From positions 1,674,001 to 1,738,000 of the forward strand of contig NZ_AP025730.1 of the NCBI RefSeq assembly GCF_023734135.1: DNA of 64,000 bases, given 5' to 3'. This document shows positions 25,378-34,387 of this stretch, one piece after another; position 1 is the first letter of the stretch, and the number at the start of each line of letters is the position of its first letter. The notes below the pieces were generated by a model. The model made no database searches. It worked only from the letters and a program-made list of their open reading frames with translations, and was not told the origin of the DNA. Origin of the DNA: Sphaerotilus microaerophilus (GTDB lineage Bacteria > Pseudomonadota > Gammaproteobacteria > Burkholderiales > Burkholderiaceae_C). The position numbers and the translations under genes are program-made.

Positions 25378-27465
25378 TCACAGGGTGATGCCGACGGTGA
25401 AGTGCAGCCGCAGGCGGCGCAGCTGTTGTCCCCAGGCCAGGTCCACGCGCAGCGCGCCGACCGGGCTGCGCCAGCGCACCCCCGCGCCATAGCCCCAGGC
25501 GGCCGACCAGGTGTTCCAGCCGGTCGCGGCGTTGCCGGCGTCGGCGAACACGGCGCCCCACCAGGCGGGGTGCTTCAGGGAGAAGGGGCGGGCCAGCTCC
25601 AGGCTGCCGGTGGCCAGCACCCGGCCGCCAACGGCCGAGCCGGTGGCGTCGGTCGGCCCCAGGCTCTGGTAGCCGTAGCCGCGCACGGAATCGTCGCCGC
25701 CAGCGCGGAACAGCAGCGTGTACGGCACCGCCACGCTGTTGCGCGAGAAGACCTCGCCCAGCTCCATGCGGGTCTGCCCGTACCAGTTCTCGCCCGGGGT
25801 CCAGTAGGCCGTCAGGCGTGCGTTGCCGCGGCTGAACCAGCCGCTGCGCTGCTCGGTGGCAAAGGAGTGGCCCACGGCGCCGTCGGCGGAGATGCCCCAG
25901 CCCTGGGTGGGCAGCACCGGGTGGTCGAAGCGGCGCCAGACCCACTGGTAGTTGACGCTGGCGGCCGAGGTGTCGTCGGTGACGAGGTTGGTGGCGAGGT
26001 CGCGCGTGAAGGCGCGCTGCAGTTCGACGTAGTAGGTGCGTTCGATGCGCTCGGTGTCCTGGGTGCGGCCCAGGCGCAGCCGCTCGCTGATCACCCGCAG
26101 GCCGCTGGCCTCGGTCTCGCTGAGGCTGCCCGCCACCAGATTGCGGTAGGGGCCGGGTTGGGGGTGCGAGGTGAGGTCCAGCGACAGCGAGCGCGCGTCG
26201 CGGCCCAGTTGCAGCTTGGTCTTGGCCTGCCAGCCCAGGTCGAACGGGCGCTGGTGCAGGTGTTCCAGCGTGACCCGCGGGCCGCTGAGGTCGGAGATGC
26301 CCACGCCGGTCGTGGCCTGCTGGAGCGATCGCTCGCGCACGCGCACGAGGATTGGCGTGGCCTGTGCCAGTTCCGGGTCGGGGTCGTAAGTGACGGCCAC
26401 CGTGTCGAACAGCCCGGTCTTGACCAGGCGGTCCTGGTAGTTCAGCAGGGCCTGCTCGCGCAGGGGCTCGCCCGTGGCGACGTTGCGCAGCGCCAGCACC
26501 GCATCCAGCCGCACCTGGCTCAGGCCCTCGAAGCTGAAGCTGCCGAAGCGAAACAGCGGCCCGCTGGCCACGTCCAGTTGCAGCTTGGCCTGGTGGGCCT
26601 GCGCGTCCACCTGCGCGGCGCTGTGGGCCCAGCTTGCTGCCGGGTAGCCCTCGGTGCGCAGCAGGGTGAGCACGGCCGTCTTGGCGTCGTCCCAGCCCTC
26701 GCGGGTGAAGGGCTGGCCGTTGGGCAGCGCCCATTGGCGGCGCAGCTGTTCGATCAGCGCCCGGGCCGGCCCGTCGCCCGCGGCCGCTGCGGTGGCCAGC
26801 TCCCCGTGCACGTCCAGGCGCAGGCCGCCCACGGTGGTGCGCGGACCAGGGTCGACCCACAGCCGCACCTGGATCACGGGGGCGGCCGTTGTGGTGGCCG
26901 GTGGGGTGGCTGCCGTGGCTGGAGGGGCGGTTGCGGCTTGCGTGCCAGCGCTCGGTGCGCCGCTGTCCTGCGGCAGTTCGGTGCGGGCCTTGGCGCCGAA
27001 GTAGCCCTCGGTCTCCAGCAGCTGGCGCACCTGGGCCGGGGCGGCGCTGAGCAGGCGCATCAGCTCGCCTCGCGTGATGCCCTCCTTGCGGTCGGCGCGC
27101 TGGTAGCGGGCCAGGTCCAGGTAGCGCTCCAACACCGGGCGCAGCGCGTCGGGCGCCTCGATGGTGAGCGCCCAGGTCACGCCCTGCAGTTCCGCATCCT
27201 CGGCGGCTGCGTCGCCGGGTGACATCGGTGCCGAGGCGGCGGCGGCTGGCGCTGCGGGTGTGACCACCGGTGGCGCGGCGGGCGGCCTGGTGGGTGCGGA
27301 GGCAGGTGTCTCGGCGGGTGTCGCCGCAGGGGTCTGTGCCCGCGCAGGCTGGGCCGACAGGCCGAGCAGGCCGCCAGACAGCAGCATGACGGCACAAGCC
27401 GACGGCGCGGGCCGTTTCCGGAGGACCAAGGGCAGAGGAAGCAGGCGGCGGTCGGTCGGGAGCAT
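25378..27465 (-). CDS. tamA: Outer-membrane assembly factor TamA (BamA family)
   Basis: The protein has 695 aa. A signal-peptide-like segment (VMLLSGGLLGLSAQPARAQT) is followed by a Pro/Ala-rich linker and POTRA domains (for example ARYQRADRKEGITRGELMRL, FSFEGLSQVRLDAVLALRNV). The C-terminal 16-strand barrel of the Omp85 family has the signature RFDHPVLPTQGWG, RAGGDDSVRGYGYQSLGP and the terminal strand LRLHFTVGITL. The VRGY motif is the conserved loop-6 motif. It lies directly upstream of tamB. A shorter start at 27387, nearer to the signal peptide, is possible. Confidence 0.92.
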   Translation of the reverse strand: MLPTDRRLLPLPLVLRKRPAPSACAVMLLSGGLLGLSAQPARAQTPAATPAETPASAPTRPPAAPPVVTPAAPAAAASAPMSPGDAAAEDAELQGVTWALTIEAPDALRPVLERYLDLARYQRADRKEGITRGELMRLLSAAPAQVRQLLETEGYFGAKARTELPQDSGAPSAGTQAATAPPATAATPPATTTAAPVIQVRLWVDPGPRTTVGGLRLDVHGELATAAAAGDGPARALIEQLRRQWALPNGQPFTREGWDDAKTAVLTLLRTEGYPAASWAHSAAQVDAQAHQAKLQLDVASGPLFRFGSFSFEGLSQVRLDAVLALRNVATGEPLREQALLNYQDRLVKTGLFDTVAVTYDPDPELAQATPILVRVRERSLQQATTGVGISDLSGPRVTLEHLHQRPFDLGWQAKTKLQLGRDARSLSLDLTSHPQPGPYRNLVAGSLSETEASGLRVISERLRLGRTQDTERIERTYYVELQRAFTRDLATNLVTDDTSAASVNYQWVWRRFDHPVLPTQGWGISADGAVGHSFATEQRSGWFSRGNARLTAYWTPGENWYGQTRMELGEVFSRNSVAVPYTLLFRAGGDDSVRGYGYQSLGPTDATGSAVGGRVLATGSLELARPFSLKHPAWWGAVFADAGNAATGWNTWSAAWGYGAGVRWRSPVGALRVDLAWGQQLRRLRLHFTVGITL

Positions 27466-27546
27466 CGGCGCGCCGGTCAGGCGTGGAGGAAGAAGATCGG
27501 GTCCGCTATTGTGGTCCCGCGCCGGGCCACCGCGGGCGAAGCAGGC

Positions 27547-28728
27547 TCACTTCGACAGCAGCCGCATCGCCTGCTCCAGCCCGGCCAGGGTGAGCGGGAA
27601 CATGCGCTGGTTCATGATCTGCTGCACCATCGCGATGCTCTGGCGGTACTGCCAGACGCCCTGGGGCTCCGGGTTGATCCAGGCGTACTTCGGGAAGGCG
27701 TGCGTGAGCCGCTGCAGCCACTCGGCGCCGGGCTCCTCGTTGTTGTATTCGACGCTGCCGCCGGGCTGGACGATCTCGTAGGGGCTCATCGTCGCGTCGC
27801 CGATGAAGATGAGTTTGTAGTCCTTGTTGTACTTGCGGATGATGTCCCAGGTGGGCGTCTTCTCGGTGTAGCGGCGCCGGTTGTTCTTCCACATGAAGTC
27901 GTAGACGCAGTTGTGGAAGTAATAGAACTCCAGGTGCTTGAACTCGTTCTTGGCGGCGCTGAAGAGCTCCTCGACGCGGTGGATGTGCTCGTCCATCGTG
28001 CCGCCCACGTCCATCAGCAGCAGCACCTTTACCTTGTTGTGCCGCTCGGGGATCATCTTGATGTCGAGCAGGCCGGCGTTCGCCGCGGTGGCGTGGATGG
28101 TGTCGTCCAGCGCCAGCTCCAGCTCGTTGCCCTCGCGGGCGAAACGGCGCAGCCGGCGCAGCGCCACCTTGATGTTGCGCGTGCCGAGTTCCTTGGTGTC
28201 GTCGTAGTCCTGGAAGGCGCGCTGGTCCCAGACCTTCACCGCGCTGCGGTTCTTGCCGGCCCCGCCGATGCGGATGCCCTGCGGGTTGTAGCCGCCGTGG
28301 CCGAAGGGGCTGGTGCCGCCGGTGCCGATCCACTTGCTGCCGCCCTCGTGGCGCGCCTTCTGCTCTTCCAGGCGCTTCTTCAGCGTCTCCATCAGCTCGT
28401 CCCAGCCCATCTTCTCGATCTTGGCCTTCTCCTCGGCGCTCAGCTCCTTCTCCAGCATCTGGCGCAGCCAGTCCAGCGGGATGTCGCGGGTGAAGTCGGT
28501 CAGCATCTCCACGCCCTTGAAGTAGGCGCCGAAGGCGCGGTCGAACTTGTCGAACTGGGCCTCGTCCTTGACCAGCGCGGTGCGGGCCAGGTAGTAGAAC
28601 TTGTCCACCGTCGGGCCGGTTTCGTCATCGATCACGCCGGCCTGCAGGGCTTCGAGCAGGGTCAGGAATTCCTTGACCGAGACCGGCAGCTTGGCCGCGC
28701 GCAGGGTGAAGAAGAAGTCGATGAGCAT
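27547..28728 (-). CDS. VWA domain protein, CoxE-like
   Basis: The protein is 393 aa from ATG 28728 (MLIDFFFTLRAAKLPVSVKE), a start typical of this family. A helical N-terminal half (with LSAEEKAKIEKMGWDELMET) precedes a von Willebrand A domain whose metal site reads MDVGGTMD, a DxGxT form instead of DxSxS. It ends with PKYAWINPEPQGVWQYRQSI. Proteins of this type work with a MoxR AAA+ ATPase as metal or cofactor insertion chaperones. A MoxR gene of the matching kind is at 41388-42242 here, separated by 13 kb. The promoter region is shared with the divergent diguanylate cyclase gene. Confidence 0.88.
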   Translation of the reverse strand: MLIDFFFTLRAAKLPVSVKEFLTLLEALQAGVIDDETGPTVDKFYYLARTALVKDEAQFDKFDRAFGAYFKGVEMLTDFTRDIPLDWLRQMLEKELSAEEKAKIEKMGWDELMETLKKRLEEQKARHEGGSKWIGTGGTSPFGHGGYNPQGIRIGGAGKNRSAVKVWDQRAFQDYDDTKELGTRNIKVALRRLRRFAREGNELELALDDTIHATAANAGLLDIKMIPERHNKVKVLLLMDVGGTMDEHIHRVEELFSAAKNEFKHLEFYYFHNCVYDFMWKNNRRRYTEKTPTWDIIRKYNKDYKLIFIGDATMSPYEIVQPGGSVEYNNEEPGAEWLQRLTHAFPKYAWINPEPQGVWQYRQSIAMVQQIMNQRMFPLTLAGLEQAMRLLSK

Positions 28729-28898
28729 GGGCGGCGTCCCGGTGGAAAGTGGCGTTCGACGCGATGGAGGACCAAGTATGCGCGAACCGGCCTGCCGCGC
28801 GCTGGCGCCCGGCTCAAGTTGGCTGGGGGCGCGTCGAAATGCAGCGGCGACCCCCGGGTGTTCCCCGTGGTGTCCACCGACGCCCCCACCCACCCGCG

Positions 28899-30098
28899 AT
28901 GTCCACCCTGTACCACCTTGCCGCTGCCCAGATGCTGCTTTACGGCGCGATGTGGGCCTGCGCCTGGGTGATCGTGGGCGATGAGCGGCGTGCGGTGCAG
29001 CACTGGCTGGGCTTCACGCTGCTGCTGGCGGCCGGGCTGGGGCTGATTTCCCTGCGCCCCGATGGCAACCCCTGGTTGACCGTGGTGCTGGCCAACTGGG
29101 CCCTGGTCGTTGCGGTCGTGCTGTTCTGGCGGGGCGGGGCCCTGTTCCTGCGGCTGCCACCCCGCGATGCCGAGATGGCCCTGTTGCTGCTGGCCATCGG
29201 GACCCTCGTGGTCTGGCTGGGGCCGCAGCCGCGCCAGGGGTTCTGGCTGCATCCGGGCTTCGTCTGCGCCGGTGCGATCGGCTGGCTGCTGCTGGCCAAC
29301 GCCCGGCGCAGTCACGCTGCGCTGAAGATGCAGTTCGGCGAGCGCACCGCGTGGGTGGTGTCCGCCACGCTGTCCGCCCTTGCCTTGCTGCAGGTGGTCC
29401 GTGCCGTCCAGGGGCTCACGTCGTCGACCCCGGTGCCGATGCATCAGACGCACGCTGCCAACGTCGCGCTCGTCTTTGCGATGCTGGTTTCCTCGGCGGT
29501 GCTGAACATGGTCTACCTCTTCCTGATGGTGCTGCGGCTGCTGCGTCGCCTGACCCATCTGGTGGATCACGACGCGCTGACTGGCCTGCTCAACCGCCGG
29601 TCGATCGAGCGTGCGCTGGTGCGGGCCTGGGTGGGTTGGCGACGCTCGGGCCGGACCTTCGCCGTCGTCAGCATCGACCTGGACCACTTCAAGCAGGTCA
29701 ACGATCGCTGGGGCCACCCGGCGGGCGACGAGGTGCTGCGCGCCTGCGCCGAACTGCTTCAGCGGGGCGTGCGCCAGGTCGACCAGGTTGGCCGAGTGGG
29801 TGGGGAGGAGTTCCTGATCCTGCTGCTCGACAGTGATGAGGCACAGGCGATGGCCACCGCAGAGCGCCTGCGCAGCCAGTTGGCATGCACCGACATCCGC
29901 ACCCACGGCGCCCTGCTGCGCGTCACTTGCAGCATGGGGGTGGCGGTGGCGGATGCCGGCGATGCTGAGCCGGATCAAATGGTGCAGCGCTCCGATGCCG
30001 CGCTGTACCAGGCCAAGCACGACGGGCGCGATAGAGTGGTCTCCGGCGCCCTGGTTGCCACCATTCCCGTTCCAGCCGCTTCACCCACCGAGCGATGA
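28899..30098 (+). CDS. Membrane diguanylate cyclase (GGDEF), copy 1
   Basis: The protein has 399 aa. About six hydrophobic segments in residues 1-215 form an integral-membrane sensor. The GGDEF domain (about 220-385) has DALTGLLNRRSIE, IDLDHFKQVNDRWGHPAGDE and active-site RVGGEEFLILLL. The catalytic GGEEF is intact. No inhibitory-site RxxD is evident just upstream of GGEEF (RQVDQVGRVGGEEF). It should make cyclic di-GMP. Its stop overlaps the start of a closely related second copy, so the two are a tandem duplication in one operon. Confidence 0.92.
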   Translation: MSTLYHLAAAQMLLYGAMWACAWVIVGDERRAVQHWLGFTLLLAAGLGLISLRPDGNPWLTVVLANWALVVAVVLFWRGGALFLRLPPRDAEMALLLLAIGTLVVWLGPQPRQGFWLHPGFVCAGAIGWLLLANARRSHAALKMQFGERTAWVVSATLSALALLQVVRAVQGLTSSTPVPMHQTHAANVALVFAMLVSSAVLNMVYLFLMVLRLLRRLTHLVDHDALTGLLNRRSIERALVRAWVGWRRSGRTFAVVSIDLDHFKQVNDRWGHPAGDEVLRACAELLQRGVRQVDQVGRVGGEEFLILLLDSDEAQAMATAERLRSQLACTDIRTHGALLRVTCSMGVAVADAGDAEPDQMVQRSDAALYQAKHDGRDRVVSGALVATIPVPAASPTER

Positions 30099-31297
30099 GT
30101 GCCCTCCTGCAACTGACCTGTTTCCAGATGCTGATCTATGCCGGCATGTGGATTGCCGGCTGGGTCATCGTGGGCGAGGAGCGCCGCGCCGTGCTGCACT
30201 GGCTGGGCTTCAATCTGCTGTTGGCGGTTGGCCTCGGTTTGGTGTCACTGCGCCCGGCTGGGGATCCCTGGCTGACGGTCGTGCTGGCGAATCTGGTGCT
30301 GGCGGGGGCCTTCCTGTTGCTCTACCGTGGCGGAGCCCTGTTCCTGCGCCTGCCAACGCGCGATGTGGAGGCGACCATGCTCATGCTGAGCTGTGCTGCC
30401 TTTGCGGTGTGGACCGGGCCTGTTCCGACGGGCCCGGGCTGGGTCCACCCCGGTGCGGCCACGGCCGCGTTGATCGGCTGGGTGCTGCTGGCGGCGAGTT
30501 GGCGAAGCCGTGGCGCGCTGGCCGAGCAGTTCGGGCCGCGCACGGCCTGGGTGGCGCTGGCGCCCCAGGTGGTCTACGGCATCGTGCAGGGGATTCGCGC
30601 CTGGCAGATCTTCACCCTCAATGCCTCGGTGGTGCAGTTGCAGACCCAGTCGGCCTCCAACCAGGCGCTGGTATACGTCAGCATGCTGTCGGCCGCGGTG
30701 TTCAACCTGGTGTTCATGTTCCTGATCGTGCTGCGGCTGATGGGGCGGCTGACCTACATGGTCGAGCACGACGGGCTGACCGGCCTGCTCAACCGCCGTG
30801 CCATCGAGACCCTGCTGGAACGCGAGTGGGTGCGCTGGCGACGCATGGGGCAGCCCTTCACCGTCATGGCGCTGGACCTGGACCATTTCAAGCAGATCAA
30901 CGACCGCTGGGGTCACCCCGCCGGGGATGCGGTGCTGCGCAGCACCGCATCGCTGCTGCGCCGCGAGGTGCGCGAGGTGGACAGCGTGGGCCGCGTGGGC
31001 GGGGAGGAGTTCCTGGTGCTCATGCCCGGCTGTGCGCCAGCGTCGGCTGCGTACGTGGCCGAGCGCCTGCGTGGCGTGCTGCGGGCCCGGCCGGTGGACG
31101 TGGGGGCGGCCGAGCCGGTGACCGTGACCGGCAGCATCGGGGTGGCCGCGGTGGAGTCGACCGACATCGATCTCGAGCACCTGTTGCGCCGCGCCGATGC
31201 CGCGCTGTATCTCGCCAAGGCGCAGGGGCGGGACCGCGTGGTCTGTGCTGCGGCGGCCTCTGGCCCGGTCCCAGCGACCCCCGTGCCGGCGATCTGA
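30095..31297 (+). CDS. Membrane diguanylate cyclase (GGDEF), copy 2
   Basis: The protein has 400 aa and matches copy 1 along its length (WVIVGEERRAVLHWLGFNLL, GGALFLRLPTRD, HDGLTGLLNRRAIETLLERE, LDLDHFKQINDRWGHPAGDA, VGRVGGEEFLVLMP). The membrane sensor has diverged more than the GGDEF domain, which suggests different input signals. The start overlaps the previous stop (ATGA), indicating coupled translation. Cyclic di-GMP made here may feed the type IV pilus functions encoded just downstream. Confidence 0.92.
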   Translation: MSALLQLTCFQMLIYAGMWIAGWVIVGEERRAVLHWLGFNLLLAVGLGLVSLRPAGDPWLTVVLANLVLAGAFLLLYRGGALFLRLPTRDVEATMLMLSCAAFAVWTGPVPTGPGWVHPGAATAALIGWVLLAASWRSRGALAEQFGPRTAWVALAPQVVYGIVQGIRAWQIFTLNASVVQLQTQSASNQALVYVSMLSAAVFNLVFMFLIVLRLMGRLTYMVEHDGLTGLLNRRAIETLLEREWVRWRRMGQPFTVMALDLDHFKQINDRWGHPAGDAVLRSTASLLRREVREVDSVGRVGGEEFLVLMPGCAPASAAYVAERLRGVLRARPVDVGAAEPVTVTGSIGVAAVESTDIDLEHLLRRADAALYLAKAQGRDRVVCAAAASGPVPATPVPAI

Positions 31298-31606
31298 GCA
31301 CCTGTGGACGGACTCCTCCATGCCGGCGGGCGACAGCTCGGGTGACCCGGGATGGATGCGCCCAGCTGCGCACCTGCTTCCTTCGCTTGTTTCCTTCCTC
31401 CCCTCGTGCTGGATCCACCGCCGATCCGGTGCTTCGCCACGGAGGGGCCGCGTTGGCTGAGCGCCGGGGTCGGGGGCGCACTCAAGTCCACCGCCGCCGC
31501 CGCCGAAATCGCAAAGAGTCCTGCCTCTTGCGAGCCGGCAAGTGGCCCGGTTTCTCCCGCCTCATCGCTGCCTTGCGTGGCGCCAGGTTTTTCCAGAATC
31601 GTTGTG
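31298..31606 (+). promoter_or_regulatory. Region upstream of the minor pilin operon
   Basis: This 309-bp stretch has no credible gene. It contains an imperfect inverted repeat TCGCAAAGAG (31509-31518)/CTCTTGCGA (31525-31533), about 75 bp before fimT. The repeat is a candidate regulator site or a transcript hairpin. No clear sigma-70 boxes were identified. Confidence 0.35.
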
Positions 31607-32155
31607 ATGTTCCGTCCTGCCTGTCCCCGCACGACCCCCCGGTGCCCGCCTCTGCGCAGCGGCGCACGCGGTTTCACCCTGGTCGAGCTGATGGTCACCC
31701 TCTCCCTGGTGGTCGTGGTGACATTGGTGCTGCTGCCCGGCATGGCGGACTTCAACGCTCGCAACCGCATCAGTGCGCTGGAGGGCGATCTGCTCTCCGC
31801 CGTGGCCCTGGCCCGATCGGAGGCCGCGCGCAACGGCGTGCCGGTGCTGCTGGTGGCGGCTTCCGGCGGGGTGACGGGCAACGCCTACGCGGGTGGCTGG
31901 AGCTTGGTGCTCGACAGCGACGGCGACGGCACGGCCGATGCCTCGGAGACCGTGCTGCGCGTGCGTGAGGCCCTCAGCGGTGACCTGAAGCTCGACGGCA
32001 GCAGCTCGATCACCTTCGGCGCCACCGGCTTCCTCAGCCCGGCCAGCGCTGTGACGCTGACGATCTGCCGGCGCGATGGCAACACGCGCGGCGTGACCGT
32101 CACCATCACGCCCAGCGGCCAGACCGACAGCACGGCCATCACCACCTGCAGTTGA
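31607..32155 (+). CDS. fimT: Minor pilin FimT/FimU (GspH domain)
   Basis: The protein has 182 aa. The prepilin leader ends in SGARG followed by FTLVELMVTLSL (cleavage after Gly22, Glu at +5). A GspH-type domain follows (GDLLSAVALARSEAARNGVP, WSLVLDSDGDGTAD, TICRRDGNTRGVTVTI). It would form part of the pseudopilin priming complex at the tip of type IV pili. It is the first gene of an operon in the order fimT/U-pilV-W-X-Y1-Y2-E, identical to the Pseudomonas order. Whether it is closer to fimT or fimU cannot be told by eye. Confidence 0.88.
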   Translation: MFRPACPRTTPRCPPLRSGARGFTLVELMVTLSLVVVVTLVLLPGMADFNARNRISALEGDLLSAVALARSEAARNGVPVLLVAASGGVTGNAYAGGWSLVLDSDGDGTADASETVLRVREALSGDLKLDGSSSITFGATGFLSPASAVTLTICRRDGNTRGVTVTITPSGQTDSTAITTCS

Positions 32156-32157
32156 CC

Positions 32158-32676
32158 ATGGCGGCTCCCATTCCATCTTCCCTATCCTCCTGCCGCAGGC
32201 AGCGCCAGCGGGGGACCACCCTGCTGGAGGCGCTGGTCACCGTGCTCGTCCTCGGGCTGGCGGGGCTGGCCTATGCCGCACTGCAGGTGCGGGGCGTTTC
32301 ATCCAATGCCAGCGCGGCCTGGCGCACCCAGGCCACCGTGCTCGCATCCACCGTCACCGACCGCATGCGCGGCAACCCGGCCGGGGTCACGGCCGGTGCC
32401 TACAACAGCCTGACCTCGCCCGGCACGGCACTGGCCTGCAGCCTGTCGGTGCCCTGCACCGCCGCGCAGATGGCGACCACCGACTTCGCCAGCTGGCGCA
32501 GCACGCTCGCGCGGGTGCTGCCTGGCGGCAGCGGCGTGGTCTGTCTGGACAGCTCGCCCAACGACGGCACCATCGCTGCGCCGGCCTGCGACGGCAGCGG
32601 GACGCAGCTGGCGGTGAAGGTGTTCTGGAACGAACGGGGCACCGAGTCGCGGTTCGTCACGGTGGTTCGGCCATGA
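32158..32676 (+). CDS. pilV: Minor pilin PilV
   Basis: The protein is 172 aa from ATG 32158 (a TTG six nt earlier is an alternative). The prepilin motif QRG-TTLLEALVTVLVLGLAG has Glu at +5. The rest matches PilV: AAWRTQATVLASTVTDRMRG, NPAGVTAGAY and a C-terminal LAVKVFWNERGTESRFVTVV. It sits between fimT and pilW and overlaps the pilW start (ATGA). Confidence 0.88.
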   Translation: MAAPIPSSLSSCRRQRQRGTTLLEALVTVLVLGLAGLAYAALQVRGVSSNASAAWRTQATVLASTVTDRMRGNPAGVTAGAYNSLTSPGTALACSLSVPCTAAQMATTDFASWRSTLARVLPGGSGVVCLDSSPNDGTIAAPACDGSGTQLAVKVFWNERGTESRFVTVVRP

Positions 32677-33785
32677 ATGCCGCCCTTCGCAGGAACCGGA
32701 GGGCGCGACTGGCGCTGCGCGGCGTCACGCTGGTTGAGTTGATGATCGGCGTCGCGATCGGGCTGTTTCTGGTCACGGTGATGGGGGCGATCTTCCTGGG
32801 CAGCAAGGGCAGCCTGCGTTCGCAGGGCCACGTCGCCCGCCTGCAGGAGAACGCCCGCTTCAGCGTGAATGCCATCTCCGCCGATCTGCGCATGGCGGGT
32901 TTCCGCGGCTGCCGGGGCAACGGCACGGCCTCGCCGGTCAACAACCTGCTGACCACGCCCACCGCGCTGCTCTACAACTTCGGCCAGGGCGTCTGGGCGT
33001 CCCACCACACCGGGTCGGCCTGGTCGCCTGCCCTGCCTTCCGGGGCCGGCGGGCTGCCGAGTTCGGTCGTGCCGAACAGCAACGGCGATGTGCTCACCAT
33101 CCGTCGCAGCGTTGGTGCCGGCATTTCCTTGACGGCCGAGATGGGCAGCGCCACCGCGGACCTGACGGTGACGGCCGGCTCGCCCATCAACAAGGGCGAC
33201 TGGCTGATGGTGTCCGACTGCACGGGGGCGGCGGTGTTCCAGGCCACCAACAACACGCCAGGCGCCTCCGGGACGATCCAGCATGCCACGGGGGGCTCAC
33301 TGACGCCCGGCAACACCAGTGCCAGCCTCGCCAAGACCAGCGCCCCGACCCACACGGGCATCTTCCTCCAGGATGCGCTGGTGCACCGCCTCGCCACGGT
33401 CACCTACTTCCTCGCGCCCAGTACGCGCAGCGGCAAGACCCACCTGCGCTCGCTGTGGTCGCACACGGTGCCGTCCTACGATGGCTCGGCGCAGCCGCAG
33501 GAACTGGTGACGGGTGTCGAGCGCATGCTGGTGCGCCTGGGCATCGACAGCTCGCCTGCCACGGCGGGCGACGGCACGGTGGACGCCTACACCACCGCGG
33601 ACCAGGTCACCGACTGGAGCCGGGTGGTCACCGCCCAGGTTGAGTTGCTGCTGGCCAGCACCGACGACCGGGTCACCAGCGTGGCCCAGCCCTATGTCTT
33701 CGATGGCACGACCACCACACCGAACGACCGGCGCCTGCGCAGCGTGGTCAGCGTCACCGCGTCGGTGCGCAACTCGTTGCGCTGA
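32673..33785 (+). CDS. pilW: Minor pilin PilW
   Basis: The protein has 370 aa. The leader is ALRG-VTLVELMIGVAIGLFLV, and a PilW-family body follows with LQENARFSVNAISADLRMAG, FRGCRGN and VTGVERMLVRLGIDSS. The end, VSVTASVRNSL, is typical. It is required with PilV and PilX for the tip complex. It overlaps pilV by 4 nt and is followed by pilX after 11 bp. Confidence 0.88.
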   Translation: MNAALRRNRRARLALRGVTLVELMIGVAIGLFLVTVMGAIFLGSKGSLRSQGHVARLQENARFSVNAISADLRMAGFRGCRGNGTASPVNNLLTTPTALLYNFGQGVWASHHTGSAWSPALPSGAGGLPSSVVPNSNGDVLTIRRSVGAGISLTAEMGSATADLTVTAGSPINKGDWLMVSDCTGAAVFQATNNTPGASGTIQHATGGSLTPGNTSASLAKTSAPTHTGIFLQDALVHRLATVTYFLAPSTRSGKTHLRSLWSHTVPSYDGSAQPQELVTGVERMLVRLGIDSSPATAGDGTVDAYTTADQVTDWSRVVTAQVELLLASTDDRVTSVAQPYVFDGTTTTPNDRRLRSVVSVTASVRNSLR

Positions 33786-33796
33786 GGGGAGGGGAG

Positions 33797-34387
33797 ATGA
33801 AGTCCATCCTGTCCTGCCGCCACCCGGTGACCGCAGCGCTGCGCTCGCCGCAGCGGGGTTTCTCGCTGCTGGCGGTGCTGATGATGATGGTGGTGCTGGC
33901 CTTCCTCTCCCTGGGCGCGCTCAACACCAGCGTGATCCAGGAACGCATGGCCGGTAACGCCCGCGACCGCGAACTCGCGCTACAGGCTGCCGAGGCTGCG
34001 CTGCGTGATGCAGAGACCCACATCGAGGCCAGCCTGACGATGGACTCCGGCTTCGAGTCCGCCTGCACCAACGGGCTGTGCATGCCCGCGTCCATGGTCG
34101 CCAGCGGGGCCGTGTCCACCCTGCGCTGGAAGACCATCGACTGGAGCAGCGCTGCGGGCAAGAGCCGGGCCTACGGCAGCGCCACGAGCGCCACGGCCCT
34201 GCCCGACGTGGCCGCCCAGCCGCGCTACATCGTCGAGCTGCTGCCCGTGCTGCCGCCGCCCTCGGGCCAGTCGGCCAACCTGGGCAGCAACACCACGGCG
34301 CCGCAGGCGTTTCGCATCACGGCCCGCGGGGTGGGCGTGCGCTCGACCACCGTGGTGATCCTCCAATCCACCTACATCAAGCAATGA
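33797..34387 (+). CDS. pilX: Minor pilin PilX
   Basis: The protein has 196 aa. Its PilX_N-type start, SPQRG-FSLLAVLMMMVVLA, lacks the usual Glu at +5 (Ala instead), as seen in other PilX proteins that probably sit at the filament tip. RMAGNARDRELALQAAEAAL is the family signature. It is preceded by a GGGGAGGGGAG ribosome site and overlaps pilY1 by 4 nt. Confidence 0.87.
   Translation: MKSILSCRHPVTAALRSPQRGFSLLAVLMMMVVLAFLSLGALNTSVIQERMAGNARDRELALQAAEAALRDAETHIEASLTMDSGFESACTNGLCMPASMVASGAVSTLRWKTIDWSSAAGKSRAYGSATSATALPDVAAQPRYIVELLPVLPPPSGQSANLGSNTTAPQAFRITARGVGVRSTTVVILQSTYIKQ

Noticed and set aside
21778..27222. A very long plus-strand frame antisense to tamB and tamA
   Set aside because: It is antisense openness caused by high GC. 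The minus-strand TamB and TamA have clear family motifs and the plus frame shows only Arg/Ser/Pro-rich shadow sequence.
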